DNA of 64,000 nt from Thermoanaerobaculales bacterium (GCA_035358815.1 DAOPQC010000005.1:62001-126000); one strand, 5' to 3'; shown: positions 37,895 through 47,725, numbered from the stretch's first letter. The notes: a model not told the origin generated them from the sequence alone. Made by a program: numbers and translations.

Positions 37895-40285
37895 GTGAAG
37901 CGGGCGCTCGCCCTCGCGTGTGTGCTCGCCTGGCCTCTGAGGCCGGACTGCGCCGAGCTAACACCGTTCGCCCTGGACGCCGTCAGGTTGACCTCGGGTC
38001 CGTTCCTCCGCGCACAACAGAACGACCTGCGCTACGTGATGTCGCTGGACCCGGATCGCCTGCTGGCGCCCTACCGCCGCGAGGCGGGGCTTCCGTCACC
38101 GGTCGAGAGCTACGGAAGCTGGGAGGCGACCGGGCTCGACGGGCACATCGGGGGTCACGCGCTCAGCGCGCTCTCGATGCTGCACGCGGCCACCGGCAGG
38201 CAGGACGTGCACGAGCGCCTGAATTACATGGTCGCTGAGCTGAAGAAATGCCAGGACGCGAACGGCAACGGCTATCTCGGCGGTGTGCCCGGCAGCAAAA
38301 CGCTGTGGGGCGAGGTCGCAGCGGGCCGCATCGACGCGGAGAGCTTCTCGCTGAATGGCCGGTGGGTGCCCTGGTACAACCTGCACAAGCTGTTCGCGGG
38401 CCTTCGCGATGCGTATGTGCACGGCGGGATCGAACCGGCCCGCGGCATGCTCGTCGAGCTGGCCGACTGGTGCCTGGAGGTGACGTCGGATCTGTCGGAC
38501 GAGCAGATGCAGGCGATGCTGCGTGCCGAGCATGGCGGCATGAACGAGGTGCTCGCCGACGTCGCGGCCCTGACCGGTGAGACGAAGTACCTGGGGCTGG
38601 CTCGGAGGTTCTCCGACCGGGCGCTGCTGGGCTTCCTGCTGGACGGTGAGGATCGGCTCACCAGTCTTCACGCGAACACGCAGATCGCGAAGGTGGTCGG
38701 CTTCAAGCGGATCGCCGACCTCGCAGACGACCGGACGTGGAACAACGCCGCGCGGTTCTTCTGGACGACCGTCGTCGCCAACCGGACGGTCGCGATCGGC
38801 GGCAACAGCGTGCGGGAGCACTTCCATCCGCCGGACGACTTCTCGCCGATGATCGCCGAGGTCGAAGGGCCGGAGACCTGCAACACGTACAACATGCTGC
38901 GCCTCTCCAAGCTCCTGTTTCTGACGAGCGGCGCCGAGACGTACATCGACTACTACGAGACGGCCCTCTTCAATCACATCCTGTCGTCGCAGCACCCGGA
39001 GCACGGCGGGCTGGTCTACTTCACGCCGCTGCGACCGCAGCACTACCGCGTCTACTCCCAGCCGCAGCAGGCCATGTGGTGTTGCGTCGGCTCGGGCATC
39101 GAGAACCACGCCAGGTACGGCGAGCTGATCTACGCGCACACGGACGACGAGCTGTACGTCAACCTGTACCTGCCCTCCACCCTTCGCTGGAAGGAACGGG
39201 ACATCGAGCTCCGCCAGCGGACCGATCTGCCCGAGTCGGACACGGTGACCCTGGAGGTTGGAGCGGACGAGTGGTTGACGCTGAAGGTCCGCTACCCGCG
39301 GTGGGTCGAGAAGGGTGCGCTGAGTGTGTCGATCAACGGAGAGCTGGTGGCGGTCACCGCCGGCCCCGGGGAGTACGTCGCTCTGCGGCGACAGTGGCGC
39401 CGGGGCGACCTGGTCTCCCTGACCCTGCCGATGCATGTCGACACGGTGCCGATGCCGGATGGATCGGACTACTTCGCGATGCGATACGGCCCCGTCGTCC
39501 TGGCTGCCCGCACCGGTGCCTGCGGCCACGAATCGCCGGAGTATCTCGCCGACGACAGCCGCATGGGACATGTCCCGGATGGCGCGCTGTGTCCGCTGGA
39601 CCGCGCACCGGTCCTGGTGGGAGATCCGGCGGACGTGGTGAAGGGCATCGCTCGAAGCGAGAGCCCGTCGCTGGCATTCAGGCTCAGCCGTGGCGTCGAC
39701 TGGCCGGACAAGGACGCGCTGGAGCTGGTGCCGTTTTCCAGCGTGCACGACAGCCGCTACATCGTGTACTGGCCCGCCGTGGACAAGGAGGAGCTCGGCA
39801 AGTTCAGGTGCGCCGGCGCGAAGGCGGAGGAGGCCAGGCTGGCCCTCGAGGCACTCACGATCGACCAGGTCGCGCCCGGCGAGCAGCAACCGGAGTCCGA
39901 GCACTCGCTTCGGGGCGAGCAGACGGAGTCGGGCGTCAACCTGCGCCGGCGCTGGCGGCACGCCACCGGCTGGTTTTCCTACCAGCTCGAGGACCCCGGC
40001 CATGAGGCGAAGCTCCTGCAGATCACGTACTTCGGCGCGGGCCGCGGCCGCCAATTCGACATCCTGGTCAATGACGTGACGATCGCAACCGTCGCCCTCG
40101 CGGGCGAGCGCGGCGCCGAGTTCTACACGGTCGACTACCCGGTCCCCGGCGAGGTCGCGGCCGCGTCCGACGGGACTCTGGAAGCGAAGTTCGTCGCCCA
40201 CGAGGGGTCCACCGCGGGCGGTATCTACCATGTTCGACTGTTGCGGGGCACGGGACCCGATCAGGCGGATCCGGGAGGTGAGTGA
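37895..40285 (+). CDS. Glycoside hydrolase family 127, beta-L-arabinofuranosidase
   Basis: 796 residues with a signal peptide (MKRALALACVLAWPLRPDCA). FALDAVRLTSGPFLRAQ and SWEATGLDGHIGGHALSALSM are family openers. The zinc-thiolate active site of GH127 is recognisable: a Glu-x-Cys pair (E327, C329 in EGPETCNTYNM) and adjacent cysteines C396-C397 (MWCCVGSG). In the Bifidobacterium enzyme HypBA1 the corresponding cysteine is the nucleophile. Start is GTG 37895. A beta-sandwich C terminus follows. It removes beta-linked arabinofuranose caps, as found on hydroxyproline-rich glycoproteins and some pectins. Confidence 0.9.
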   Translation: MKRALALACVLAWPLRPDCAELTPFALDAVRLTSGPFLRAQQNDLRYVMSLDPDRLLAPYRREAGLPSPVESYGSWEATGLDGHIGGHALSALSMLHAATGRQDVHERLNYMVAELKKCQDANGNGYLGGVPGSKTLWGEVAAGRIDAESFSLNGRWVPWYNLHKLFAGLRDAYVHGGIEPARGMLVELADWCLEVTSDLSDEQMQAMLRAEHGGMNEVLADVAALTGETKYLGLARRFSDRALLGFLLDGEDRLTSLHANTQIAKVVGFKRIADLADDRTWNNAARFFWTTVVANRTVAIGGNSVREHFHPPDDFSPMIAEVEGPETCNTYNMLRLSKLLFLTSGAETYIDYYETALFNHILSSQHPEHGGLVYFTPLRPQHYRVYSQPQQAMWCCVGSGIENHARYGELIYAHTDDELYVNLYLPSTLRWKERDIELRQRTDLPESDTVTLEVGADEWLTLKVRYPRWVEKGALSVSINGELVAVTAGPGEYVALRRQWRRGDLVSLTLPMHVDTVPMPDGSDYFAMRYGPVVLAARTGACGHESPEYLADDSRMGHVPDGALCPLDRAPVLVGDPADVVKGIARSESPSLAFRLSRGVDWPDKDALELVPFSSVHDSRYIVYWPAVDKEELGKFRCAGAKAEEARLALEALTIDQVAPGEQQPESEHSLRGEQTESGVNLRRRWRHATGWFSYQLEDPGHEAKLLQITYFGAGRGRQFDILVNDVTIATVALAGERGAEFYTVDYPVPGEVAAASDGTLEAKFVAHEGSTAGGIYHVRLLRGTGPDQADPGGE

Positions 40286-40286
40286 C

Positions 40287-41318
40287 ATGCACTTCAGACG
40301 TCAGTGGAGCGTGGCGTCCGCACTGGTCGTGATGATGGCGGCAGGGGTCGGCGCTGGTGAAGGCCCCGAGCAGCTCTTCATCCACGACCCCGTTATCGGG
40401 CAGGAGGGAAGGACCTACTACCTCTTCAGCACCGGACCGGGCATCACCTTCTACAGCTCGGATGACCTCGTTCACTGGAGGCACGAAGGTCGGGTGTTTC
40501 CCGGCAACCCCAGTTGGGCACTGGACGTCGCCAGCTCTTTCAACGGGCACATCTGGGCGCCGGACATCCTCCACCACGACGGGAAGTTCTACCTGTACTA
40601 CTCGGTGTCGGCGTTCGGCAAGAACACCTCCGCCATCGGCGTGACGGTGAACTCGACGCTGGATCCGGCCTCTCCCAGCTACGAGTGGGAAGACCAGGGG
40701 ATCGTGGTGCGGTCTGTGCCCAACCGCGACATGTGGAACGCCATCGACCCCCATGTGTTCATCGACGACGATGGCACGCCGTGGCTGAGCTTCGGGTCGT
40801 TCTGGGGGGGCTTGAAGCTGGTCAAGCTCGACCCGAGCCTGACGGCGCTCGCCGAACCGCAGGAGTGGCACTCGATCGCCAAACGTGAGCGTTCGGTGTT
40901 GACCGACGACAGTGTTGCAGGGCCGGCTGCCCTCGAGGCGCCGTTCATCTTCAGGAAAGGGGATTGGCACTATCTGTTCATCTCATGGGACAAGTGCTGC
41001 CGCGGGAAGGACAGCACCTACAAGATCATGGTCGGCCGATCGACGGAGGTCACCGGCCCCTACCTCGACAGGTCCGGACGCGACCTCGCCGAAGGCGGCG
41101 GCACCCTGGTGCTGGCCGGCGACGAGAACTACTACGCGCTCGGCCACAACAGCGCATACACGATTGATGGCAAGGACTACCTCGTCTTTCATGCCTACGA
41201 GGTGGCCGACGATGGTCGCCAGAAACTGAAGGTCCTCGAGATGAAGTGGGACGAGGATGGTTGGCCGGTCATCGACGGAGAGGCGCTCGACCGGTACCGC
41301 AGCGTCCTGATCGAGTAA
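40287..41318 (+). CDS. Glycoside hydrolase family 43, endo-1,5-alpha-L-arabinanase-like
   Basis: 343 residues with a signal peptide (ALVVMMAAGVGAG), so exported. FIHDPVIGQEGRTYYLFSTGPG bears the base aspartate. HIWAPDILHHDGKFYLYYSVSAFG, WNAIDPHVFIDDDGTPWLSFGSFWGG and ALEAPFIFRKGDWHYLFISWDKCC (likely acid glutamate) match arabinanases of subfamilies 4/5. GHNSAYTIDGKDYLVFHAY is the metal-site histidine region. It cuts internal alpha-1,5 bonds in arabinan. It starts one base after the GH127 stop. Confidence 0.92.
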   Translation: MHFRRQWSVASALVVMMAAGVGAGEGPEQLFIHDPVIGQEGRTYYLFSTGPGITFYSSDDLVHWRHEGRVFPGNPSWALDVASSFNGHIWAPDILHHDGKFYLYYSVSAFGKNTSAIGVTVNSTLDPASPSYEWEDQGIVVRSVPNRDMWNAIDPHVFIDDDGTPWLSFGSFWGGLKLVKLDPSLTALAEPQEWHSIAKRERSVLTDDSVAGPAALEAPFIFRKGDWHYLFISWDKCCRGKDSTYKIMVGRSTEVTGPYLDRSGRDLAEGGGTLVLAGDENYYALGHNSAYTIDGKDYLVFHAYEVADDGRQKLKVLEMKWDEDGWPVIDGEALDRYRSVLIE

Positions 41319-41342
41319 ACCAGACAGCACCGGGAGGTCGTC

Positions 41343-42914
41343 ATGAGTCGTTCCTTCAGGTTCGTGGCCGTTCCAATCTTCTTCCTGTGCCTGTTGGCGT
41401 TGAGCACTACTCCGGGTTTCGCCCAGACGACATCGCTCGAGCTGTCGGTCAAGGCGGACGACCCGGGCCTGACGATCAGCAAGTACCTGTACGGCCATTT
41501 CGCCGAGCATCTCGGCCGCTGCATCTACGAGGGCATCTGGGTCGGCGAGGGCTCGGCAATCGCCAACACGAACGGGATCCGGAACGACGTCCTCGCCGCC
41601 TTGAAGGACCTGCGGATCCCGGTCCTACGCTGGCCGGGAGGGTGCTTCGCAGACGAGTACCACTGGCGTGACGGGATCGGTCCGCGGGACCAGCGGCCGG
41701 TCCGGATCAACACGCACTGGGGCTGGGTCGAGGAGACCAACGCGTTCGGCACCCACGAGTTCTTCGAATTGGTCGAGCTGCTCGGCGCCGACGCCTACAT
41801 CGCTGGCAACGTCGGCAGCGGCACGCCCCAGGAGATGGCCGAGTGGCTCGAGTACATGACCGCCACCGGCAACACCGAGCTGGCCGAGCTGCGGCGCAAG
41901 AACGGCCGCGAGGAACCGTGGAAGGTTGCGTTTTTCGGCGTCGGCAACGAGACCTGGGGCTGTGGCGGCAACATGACACCCGCCTACTACGCCGACCTGT
42001 ACAAGCGCTATGCCACGTTTCTCAAGGGGCCCGATGGCAACCGCCCGAAGAAGGTCGCCAGTGGCGGCAACGACGACCACATCGACTGGACCGTAGCCCT
42101 CGCCGTCATCACGTGGAACATCGACGGCATCAGTCACCACTACTACACGACGCCGACCGGCGAGTGGCCCGTCAAGGGGACGGCGATCGGCTTCCCGGAG
42201 AGCCAGTGGATCTCCACCCTGTACAACACGATGAAGATCGACGGCTACATCCAGCGCAACAAGGCGGTGCTCGAGGCCGCCAACCCGCAGGGCAACATCG
42301 GCCTCTATCTCGATGAGTGGGGTACGTGGTACGACCCCGAGCCCGGCCGCGAGCCGGGGTTCCTCTACCAGCAGAACTCCCTGCGGGATGCCGTGGTCGC
42401 GGCCCTCAACTTCAACATCTTCCATCGCCACGCGGATCGACTGCACATGGCCAACATCGCGCAGACGGTCAACGTGCTGCAGGCGATGATCCTGACCGAC
42501 GGCGACAAGATGCTGCTGACCCCGACCTACCACGCGTTCAAGATGTACATCCCGTTCCAGGGATCGGTCTTCATCCCGAGCTCGTTCAAGACCGTGCCGG
42601 ACTACACCGTGGGCGACATCTCGGTTCCCCAGGTCTCGGCCACGACCGCCCTCGGCGCGGACGGTGAGCTTGTCCTGGGACTGGTGAACCTGGATCCGCA
42701 CCGGGCGGCGCGGATCGTGGCGAGCATCAGTGGCTTCGTTCCGGGCGCCGCATCCGGACAGGTTCTGACCGCCGGCGCCATGGACGCTCACAACACGTTC
42801 GACGACCCGGACGCCGTTCAGCCGAGGCCGATCGAGGTCGAGATCCAGGGCGGCCAGGTCAAGGTGGAGCTCCCGGCGAAGTCGGTCACGGTCGTCAAGG
42901 TGGCGAGAAGGTGA
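41343..42914 (+). CDS. Glycoside hydrolase family 51, alpha-L-arabinofuranosidase
   Basis: 523 residues, signal peptide ending about TPGFAQ. Retaining GH51 catalytic pair visible: acid/base E203 in VGNETWGCGG and nucleophile E325 in YLDEWGTWY. SKYLYGHFAEHLGRCIYEGIWVGE, LRWPGGCFADEYHWRDGIGP and GISHHYYT are family hallmarks. It releases terminal alpha-L-arabinofuranose from arabinan side chains and oligomers. ATG 41343 follows GGGAGG, 24 bases after the endo-arabinanase gene. Confidence 0.95.
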   Translation: MSRSFRFVAVPIFFLCLLALSTTPGFAQTTSLELSVKADDPGLTISKYLYGHFAEHLGRCIYEGIWVGEGSAIANTNGIRNDVLAALKDLRIPVLRWPGGCFADEYHWRDGIGPRDQRPVRINTHWGWVEETNAFGTHEFFELVELLGADAYIAGNVGSGTPQEMAEWLEYMTATGNTELAELRRKNGREEPWKVAFFGVGNETWGCGGNMTPAYYADLYKRYATFLKGPDGNRPKKVASGGNDDHIDWTVALAVITWNIDGISHHYYTTPTGEWPVKGTAIGFPESQWISTLYNTMKIDGYIQRNKAVLEAANPQGNIGLYLDEWGTWYDPEPGREPGFLYQQNSLRDAVVAALNFNIFHRHADRLHMANIAQTVNVLQAMILTDGDKMLLTPTYHAFKMYIPFQGSVFIPSSFKTVPDYTVGDISVPQVSATTALGADGELVLGLVNLDPHRAARIVASISGFVPGAASGQVLTAGAMDAHNTFDDPDAVQPRPIEVEIQGGQVKVELPAKSVTVVKVARR

Positions 42915-42967
42915 TTGCAGGCACGACCGGTCAGGTCGGCAACCAACCGATCGAGGAGCTACATCGC

Positions 42968-44149
42968 ATGTCAACGTATATCAAGCACGACGTCATCAGA
43001 GCAGCCATCGCGCTCGCGCTTTTGGGGCCCCTTGGGCTCCTGGTTTTCGGCTGTGGCGCGCAGCCCGAGGACGGAGGAGCCGCCGTGAGCCCAGCACCGA
43101 CTGTCTCGGAGTCCGAGTTCGGAACGATGCCCGACGGCGAGAAGATCGCGCGGTTCACGTTGACCAACGGCTCCGGCGTCGAGGTGAAGATCATCACCTA
43201 CGGCGGCATCATCACATCCATCAGAACCCCGGATCGAAACGGCGAGCTGGGGAACATCGTCCTCGGCTTCGACGAGCTGCAACCGTATCTGGACGGCACG
43301 CCCTACTTCGGCGCCCTCATCGGCCGTTACGGAAACCGGATCGCCAAGGGCAGCTTCACCATCGACGGGGTCGCCCATCAGCTCGACACCAACGACGGCG
43401 CCAACCACCTGCATGGCGGGCTCGTGGGGTTCGACAAGAAGGTCTGGTCCGCGGAACCGTTCGCCGGCGCGTCGAGCGCCGGGGTCAAGCTGTCCCTCGT
43501 CAGCGGGGACGGTGATCAGGGATATCCCGGCACCCTCGACGTCACGGCAACCTACTCGTTGACGAACGACAACGAGCTGATCACGGAGCTCCACGCGACC
43601 ACCGACAAACCCACCATCGTCAACCTGACCCAACACAGCTACTTCAATCTCGCGGGGGAAGGGACGATTCTCGATCACGAGTTGATGATCGGCGCCAGCC
43701 ACTTCACCCCGGTCGATGCGACGCTGATACCCACCGGCGAGCTCGCGCCGGTCGAGGGCACCCCGTTTGACTTCAGGGCCGCCAAGCCGATCGGCGCGGA
43801 CATCGGCGGGGATCACGAGCAGCTCGCCCACGGCCAGGGCTACGACCACAACTTCGTGCTCGACCGGGAGACCGCCTCCGACCTGGAGCTGGCCGCGCGG
43901 GTCGCCGAGCCGATCAGCGGCAGGGTCCTGGAGGTCTTCACCGAGGAGCCCGGGATCCAGTTCTACTCCGGCAACTTCCTGGACGGGAGTCTCCGCAGCG
44001 GCGACCGGGTCTTCGCATTCCGTTCGGGCCTCTGCCTCGAGCCGCAGCACTACCCGGACTCGCCAAATCAGCCGGGCTTCCCGCCGACCATCCTGCGCCC
44101 CGGGCAGGTGTACTCGACCCGCATGGCGTTCCGGTTCTCGATGCAGTAG
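42968..44149 (+). CDS. galM: Aldose 1-epimerase (mutarotase), predicted lipoprotein
   Basis: 393 residues. A lipoprotein signal peptide with lipobox (LLVFGC) precedes the galactose-mutarotase beta-sandwich. Markers are IITYGGIITSIRTPDRNGE, FGALIGRYGNRIAKG, ANHLHGGLVGFDKKVW, the catalytic histidine in NLTQHSYFNLAG and the catalytic glutamate in TEEPGIQFYSGNFLDG. It equilibrates alpha and beta anomers, here probably of arabinose released in the periplasm by retaining and inverting hydrolases. ATG 42968 follows GAGGAG. A GTG at 42911 overlapping the GH51 stop would also be open but lacks a sensible signal peptide. Confidence 0.9.
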   Translation: MSTYIKHDVIRAAIALALLGPLGLLVFGCGAQPEDGGAAVSPAPTVSESEFGTMPDGEKIARFTLTNGSGVEVKIITYGGIITSIRTPDRNGELGNIVLGFDELQPYLDGTPYFGALIGRYGNRIAKGSFTIDGVAHQLDTNDGANHLHGGLVGFDKKVWSAEPFAGASSAGVKLSLVSGDGDQGYPGTLDVTATYSLTNDNELITELHATTDKPTIVNLTQHSYFNLAGEGTILDHELMIGASHFTPVDATLIPTGELAPVEGTPFDFRAAKPIGADIGGDHEQLAHGQGYDHNFVLDRETASDLELAARVAEPISGRVLEVFTEEPGIQFYSGNFLDGSLRSGDRVFAFRSGLCLEPQHYPDSPNQPGFPPTILRPGQVYSTRMAFRFSMQ

Positions 44150-44251
44150 GGCGCCGGTTGAACGGGGAGCCGGAAGGGGGAGGCCAGCATCGCATCCCGG
44201 CGCCGCCATCGCGCGGGCTCGAGGTTCAGGGGTCTGGTTCCGGCGGGCGCC

Positions 44252-46177
44252 GTGAAGGCCGGAATCGCCTTCCTGGCGCTCGCGGCCGTGGTCCCCGGAT
44301 GTGACCACGGTCGAGCGCATCGCGTCTCGAGCCCGGACGGGGTGATCGAGGCCGTGGTCCGTGTCGCCGACGGCGGCCGGATCCGCTACTCGGTGGATCG
44401 CGACGGCGCCCCCGTGGTGTTGGAGTCGCAGCTCGGGATCACGATGGAGGACACCTCGTTCCTTGACAATCTGAGATTGGTGTCGTCGAGCGAGCCCAGG
44501 CGGGTGTCGGACCGTTACTCGATGGCGACCGGGAAGCGGCAGGAGATCACGTACGAGGCGAACGAGCGGACCTTCTCCTTCGTCAACCGTGACCTGAGGA
44601 AGCTGGACCTGGTCGTTCGCGCGTCGAATGATGGAGTCGCGTTCCGGTACGAGTTTGCGGGCGAGTCTGAAGACGCGAAACGCGTGACCGACGAGTTGAC
44701 GACCTTCCGCCTGAAGCCGGAGTCGAGGGCGTGGCTCCAGCCCATGCAGATCGCGCAGACCGGGTGGAAGAGGACCAACCCGGCCTACGAAGAGCACTAC
44801 CGGATGGACATCCCGGCCGGCACTCCGTCCCCTGACGAAGCGGGGTGGGTGTTCCCAGCGCTGTTCGAGTCCGATGGCACCTGGATCCTGATCAGCGAGG
44901 CCGGCATGGACGGCCGCTACTGTGGATCGCGCCTGCGACAGCGCTCGGAGGGCGCCGAGTACCGGATCGGATTCCCGATGGCGGCCGAGGTCTTCACCGG
45001 CGGCTCGCTCCTGCCCGAGTCCAGGCTTCCGTTTCACTCGCCGTGGCGGATCATCGCGGTCGGGTCGCTGGCGACGATCGTGGAATCGACCCTCGGGACC
45101 GATCTCGCAGACGCGACGGCCATGACCGAGCTGTCGTTCATCAAGCCGGGGCAGGCCTCGTGGAGCTGGGCCATCCTGAAGGACGACTCCATCTCCTACG
45201 ACGTCCAGAAGAGCTTCATCGACTTTGCCGCCGACATGAGCTGGGAGTACACGCTGATCGACGTCAACTGGGACACCCGGATCGGCTACGACGGAATGCG
45301 GGAGCTGGCGGAGTATGCCGCCTCGAAGGACGTCGGACTGCTGGCCTGGTACAACTCCTCGGGCGACTGGAATGAAACCGACTACCACCCCAAGAGCAGG
45401 CTGCTGACGCACGAGGCACGGGTGCGGGAGTTCCGACGCCTCAATGCCATCGGAGTCCGGGGGATCAAGGTCGACTTCTTCGCCGGCGACGGGAGCTCGA
45501 TGATCCGGTATTACATCGACATCCTGGAGGATGCTGCCGATCACCAGCTGCTGGTCAACTTCCACGGCGCCACGATCCCGCGCGGCCTGCAGAGGACCTA
45601 TCCCAATCTGATGACGGTCGAGGCCGTCAGGGGCTTTGAGTTTCTGACGTTCTTCCAGGAATCAACCGATCTTGAAGCGAGCCATGCGGCCGTGCTGCCG
45701 TTCACGCGAAATGCGTTCGATCCCATGGACTTCACCCCGATGGTGCTCGACCGGATTCCGGATCGGGCCCGCAAGACGTCGAACGGCTTCCAGCTCGCCT
45801 TGCCGGTCCTCTTCCTGTCGGGCATCCAGCACATGGCTGAGACGCCGGACGGGATGAAGGTCGCGCCCGAGTACGTGCAGGAGTATCTCAGGAGCTTGCC
45901 CGGGCAGTGGGATGAGACGGTCTTCATCGATGGGCATCCGGGCAAGCTCGCGGTGATCGCCCGTCGCCGGGAGGGCAAGTGGTTCGTCGCGGGGATCAAC
46001 GGCGAGACCGCGTCCAAGGAGCTGAAGCTCGACCTGTCCTTCATCGCGGGCCGCTCCGGCGATCTGATCACGGACGGTGCGGAGGAACTCTCCTTCTCGA
46101 GGCGCCGCATCATGGCATCGGCGAGTGTGGACCTCGAGCTGAAGCCGAACGGCGGATTCGTCGCGTTCTTCGACTGA
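44252..46177 (+). CDS. Glycoside hydrolase family 97, retaining type, predicted lipoprotein
   Basis: 641 residues, lipobox LAAVVPGC near residue 17. The N-terminal beta-sandwich is followed by a TIM barrel with YTLIDVNWDTRIGYDGM, LLAWYNSSGDWN and VRGIKVDFFAGDGSSMIRYY. D408 in IKVDF occupies the nucleophile position of the retaining GH97 subgroup (BT1871 alpha-galactosidase type), as opposed to the glutamate of inverting SusB. LLVNFHGATIPRGLQRTYPNLMTVEAVRG follows. In an arabinose locus the retaining beta-L-arabinopyranosidase activity known from this subgroup fits as well as alpha-galactosidase. Start is GTG 44252. Confidence 0.9.
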   Translation: MKAGIAFLALAAVVPGCDHGRAHRVSSPDGVIEAVVRVADGGRIRYSVDRDGAPVVLESQLGITMEDTSFLDNLRLVSSSEPRRVSDRYSMATGKRQEITYEANERTFSFVNRDLRKLDLVVRASNDGVAFRYEFAGESEDAKRVTDELTTFRLKPESRAWLQPMQIAQTGWKRTNPAYEEHYRMDIPAGTPSPDEAGWVFPALFESDGTWILISEAGMDGRYCGSRLRQRSEGAEYRIGFPMAAEVFTGGSLLPESRLPFHSPWRIIAVGSLATIVESTLGTDLADATAMTELSFIKPGQASWSWAILKDDSISYDVQKSFIDFAADMSWEYTLIDVNWDTRIGYDGMRELAEYAASKDVGLLAWYNSSGDWNETDYHPKSRLLTHEARVREFRRLNAIGVRGIKVDFFAGDGSSMIRYYIDILEDAADHQLLVNFHGATIPRGLQRTYPNLMTVEAVRGFEFLTFFQESTDLEASHAAVLPFTRNAFDPMDFTPMVLDRIPDRARKTSNGFQLALPVLFLSGIQHMAETPDGMKVAPEYVQEYLRSLPGQWDETVFIDGHPGKLAVIARRREGKWFVAGINGETASKELKLDLSFIAGRSGDLITDGAEELSFSRRRIMASASVDLELKPNGGFVAFFD

Positions 46178-46243
46178 CCGGGCGCGGAGGCTGACGCAGC
46201 GCCTGCACTCGGGCTGCACCGGTTCGCGGCGGGCCTCCTGGCC

Positions 46244-46263
46244 GCGCCGCATCCTGGCGGCGC
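46244..46263. terminator. Hairpin between convergent GH97 and GH43 genes
   Basis: GCGCCGC / GCGGCGC, 7-bp perfect stem with a six-base loop, in the 108 bases between two converging genes. No T-run; a bidirectional termination role is only suggested by position. Confidence 0.3.
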
Positions 46264-46285
46264 GCCTCAAGATGCGGTGGTGTCG

Positions 46286-47725
46286 TCACGGCGCTTCGAG
46301 TCGGCCGCGGACCCGACGGGGAGCGGGCGCGGGAAGGGCCACCTCGCTCCCCCAGATCGTGACACCATCGACGGACGCCGCCGAGAACGTCTTCACCCAA
46401 CGGCGATTGTCGTTGTCCCAGCTGCGGCAGACGACCCCCTTGTAGGTCGCACCATCCAGGTTGATCGTGATCCAGCTGTCGGCCGGCATCGACCAGGTGC
46501 CGTCGGCTCCGCCGAGGCTGCCGTCACGGTTGAGCGCGACCACGGTGGATGTCTTCACCTCGCCGGTGACGTCCTTGCCGTGGTTGATGACCTTGAAGTC
46601 GCCGGCGAAGCTATCGACGGTGTAGCTGCCGAGCGACTCTCCGGCGTAACGGTGAGGGTTCATGACCGGCCAGGAGTCCTCGTTGAAGAACAGCTGGTGG
46701 ACCCTCACCTCATGGATTTCGCCGCTGCCGACGAAGCGGGTGTGGAAGAAGTTGAACCACTTGCGGCGGGTCTCATCGTAGATGACGGAGTTGTGGCCGG
46801 GCGACTTGTAGCCGACGGTGGCCGTGGCGGGCTCGCCGTCGACCGGGAGGAACTGCCAGTTGCCCGCCATCTTCAGGCCGTAGTCCCGCCACTCGTCGGT
46901 GATTCCGACCGTCTCCATGTTGTTTCCCGCCGGATCGTAGAAGGGCCCGTCGGGATGCTCGGACCTGAAGACCCGCATGTTGTAGCCGTCGTTCGCCGCC
47001 AGCCCTCCGTACGACAGGAACAGGTAGTAGTACCCGGTCTCGGGGTGGTAGACGATGAAGGGCCCCTCGATCGGGGCGTGGTTTCCACCCAGCAGGTAGG
47101 TTCCCCATCCCTGCCCGGGCGACTGGAATCCCATGTCCGGCCCGGAGTCCTCCATCCGGTACAGGAAGATGCCCCCGGAGTACGAGCCGTACACCATCCA
47201 CAGCTGATCGTCCTCGTCGCGGAACAGGCACGCATCGATCGTGTTCGGGTCGACGCTCGCGTTGTATCCCGCCTCGCCGGTCTTCCTGATCTCCCCGAGA
47301 TTCTCGTACGGCCCCTCGATGTGGTCCGAGACCGCGACCCCCATGTACCCGCGATGGGGGGCGAGGACGTTGGACCACAAGCAGTAGTAGTAGTAGTAGC
47401 GGCCATCCGGCATCTGGAACACGTCCGGCGCCCAGAGATCGGCGACGCCGCACCAGGCGATCATGTCCGCCAGTTCGGTGGCGAAGTCCGGGAAGTGAAC
47501 GGGATCTCCTTGGGAGATCGACGTCGCGACCTGCGTCCAGTTCATCAGGTCGGTCGTCCAGGCCGACGCCCCGTGTGAACCGTAGACGTAGAACCGATCG
47601 CCGACCTTGATGACGGAGGGATCGTGGACCGTGGCGTCCTGGTTGAAGCTCGGTGGCTCCGCTCCCAGGCAGATGCCGGCCGAGGTGAGAACGGCGATCA
47701 GTGTGACCAGCGTTCTGCTCCTCAT
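46286..47725 (-). CDS. Glycoside hydrolase family 43, extracellular arabinanase with C-terminal beta domain
   Basis: 479 residues, signal peptide (MRSRTLVTLIAVLTSAGICLG). The propeller shows DATVHDPSVIKVGDRFYVYGSHG (base aspartate), DLWAPDVFQMPDGRYYYYYC, NTIDACLFRDEDDQLWMVYGSYSGG, APIEGPFIVYHPETGYYYLFLSYGG (acid glutamate) and SPGHNSVIYDETRRKWFNFFHTR. A C-terminal domain from about residue 365 (PVMNPHRYAGES, then DGTWSMPADSWITINLDG) resembles the lipocalin-like domain of AbnB-type large arabinanases. It faces the main operon and so has its own promoter. Start ATG 47723-47725 is preferred over 47749. Confidence 0.9.
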   Translation of the reverse strand: MRSRTLVTLIAVLTSAGICLGAEPPSFNQDATVHDPSVIKVGDRFYVYGSHGASAWTTDLMNWTQVATSISQGDPVHFPDFATELADMIAWCGVADLWAPDVFQMPDGRYYYYYCLWSNVLAPHRGYMGVAVSDHIEGPYENLGEIRKTGEAGYNASVDPNTIDACLFRDEDDQLWMVYGSYSGGIFLYRMEDSGPDMGFQSPGQGWGTYLLGGNHAPIEGPFIVYHPETGYYYLFLSYGGLAANDGYNMRVFRSEHPDGPFYDPAGNNMETVGITDEWRDYGLKMAGNWQFLPVDGEPATATVGYKSPGHNSVIYDETRRKWFNFFHTRFVGSGEIHEVRVHQLFFNEDSWPVMNPHRYAGESLGSYTVDSFAGDFKVINHGKDVTGEVKTSTVVALNRDGSLGGADGTWSMPADSWITINLDGATYKGVVCRSWDNDNRRWVKTFSAASVDGVTIWGSEVALPAPAPRRVRGRLEAP

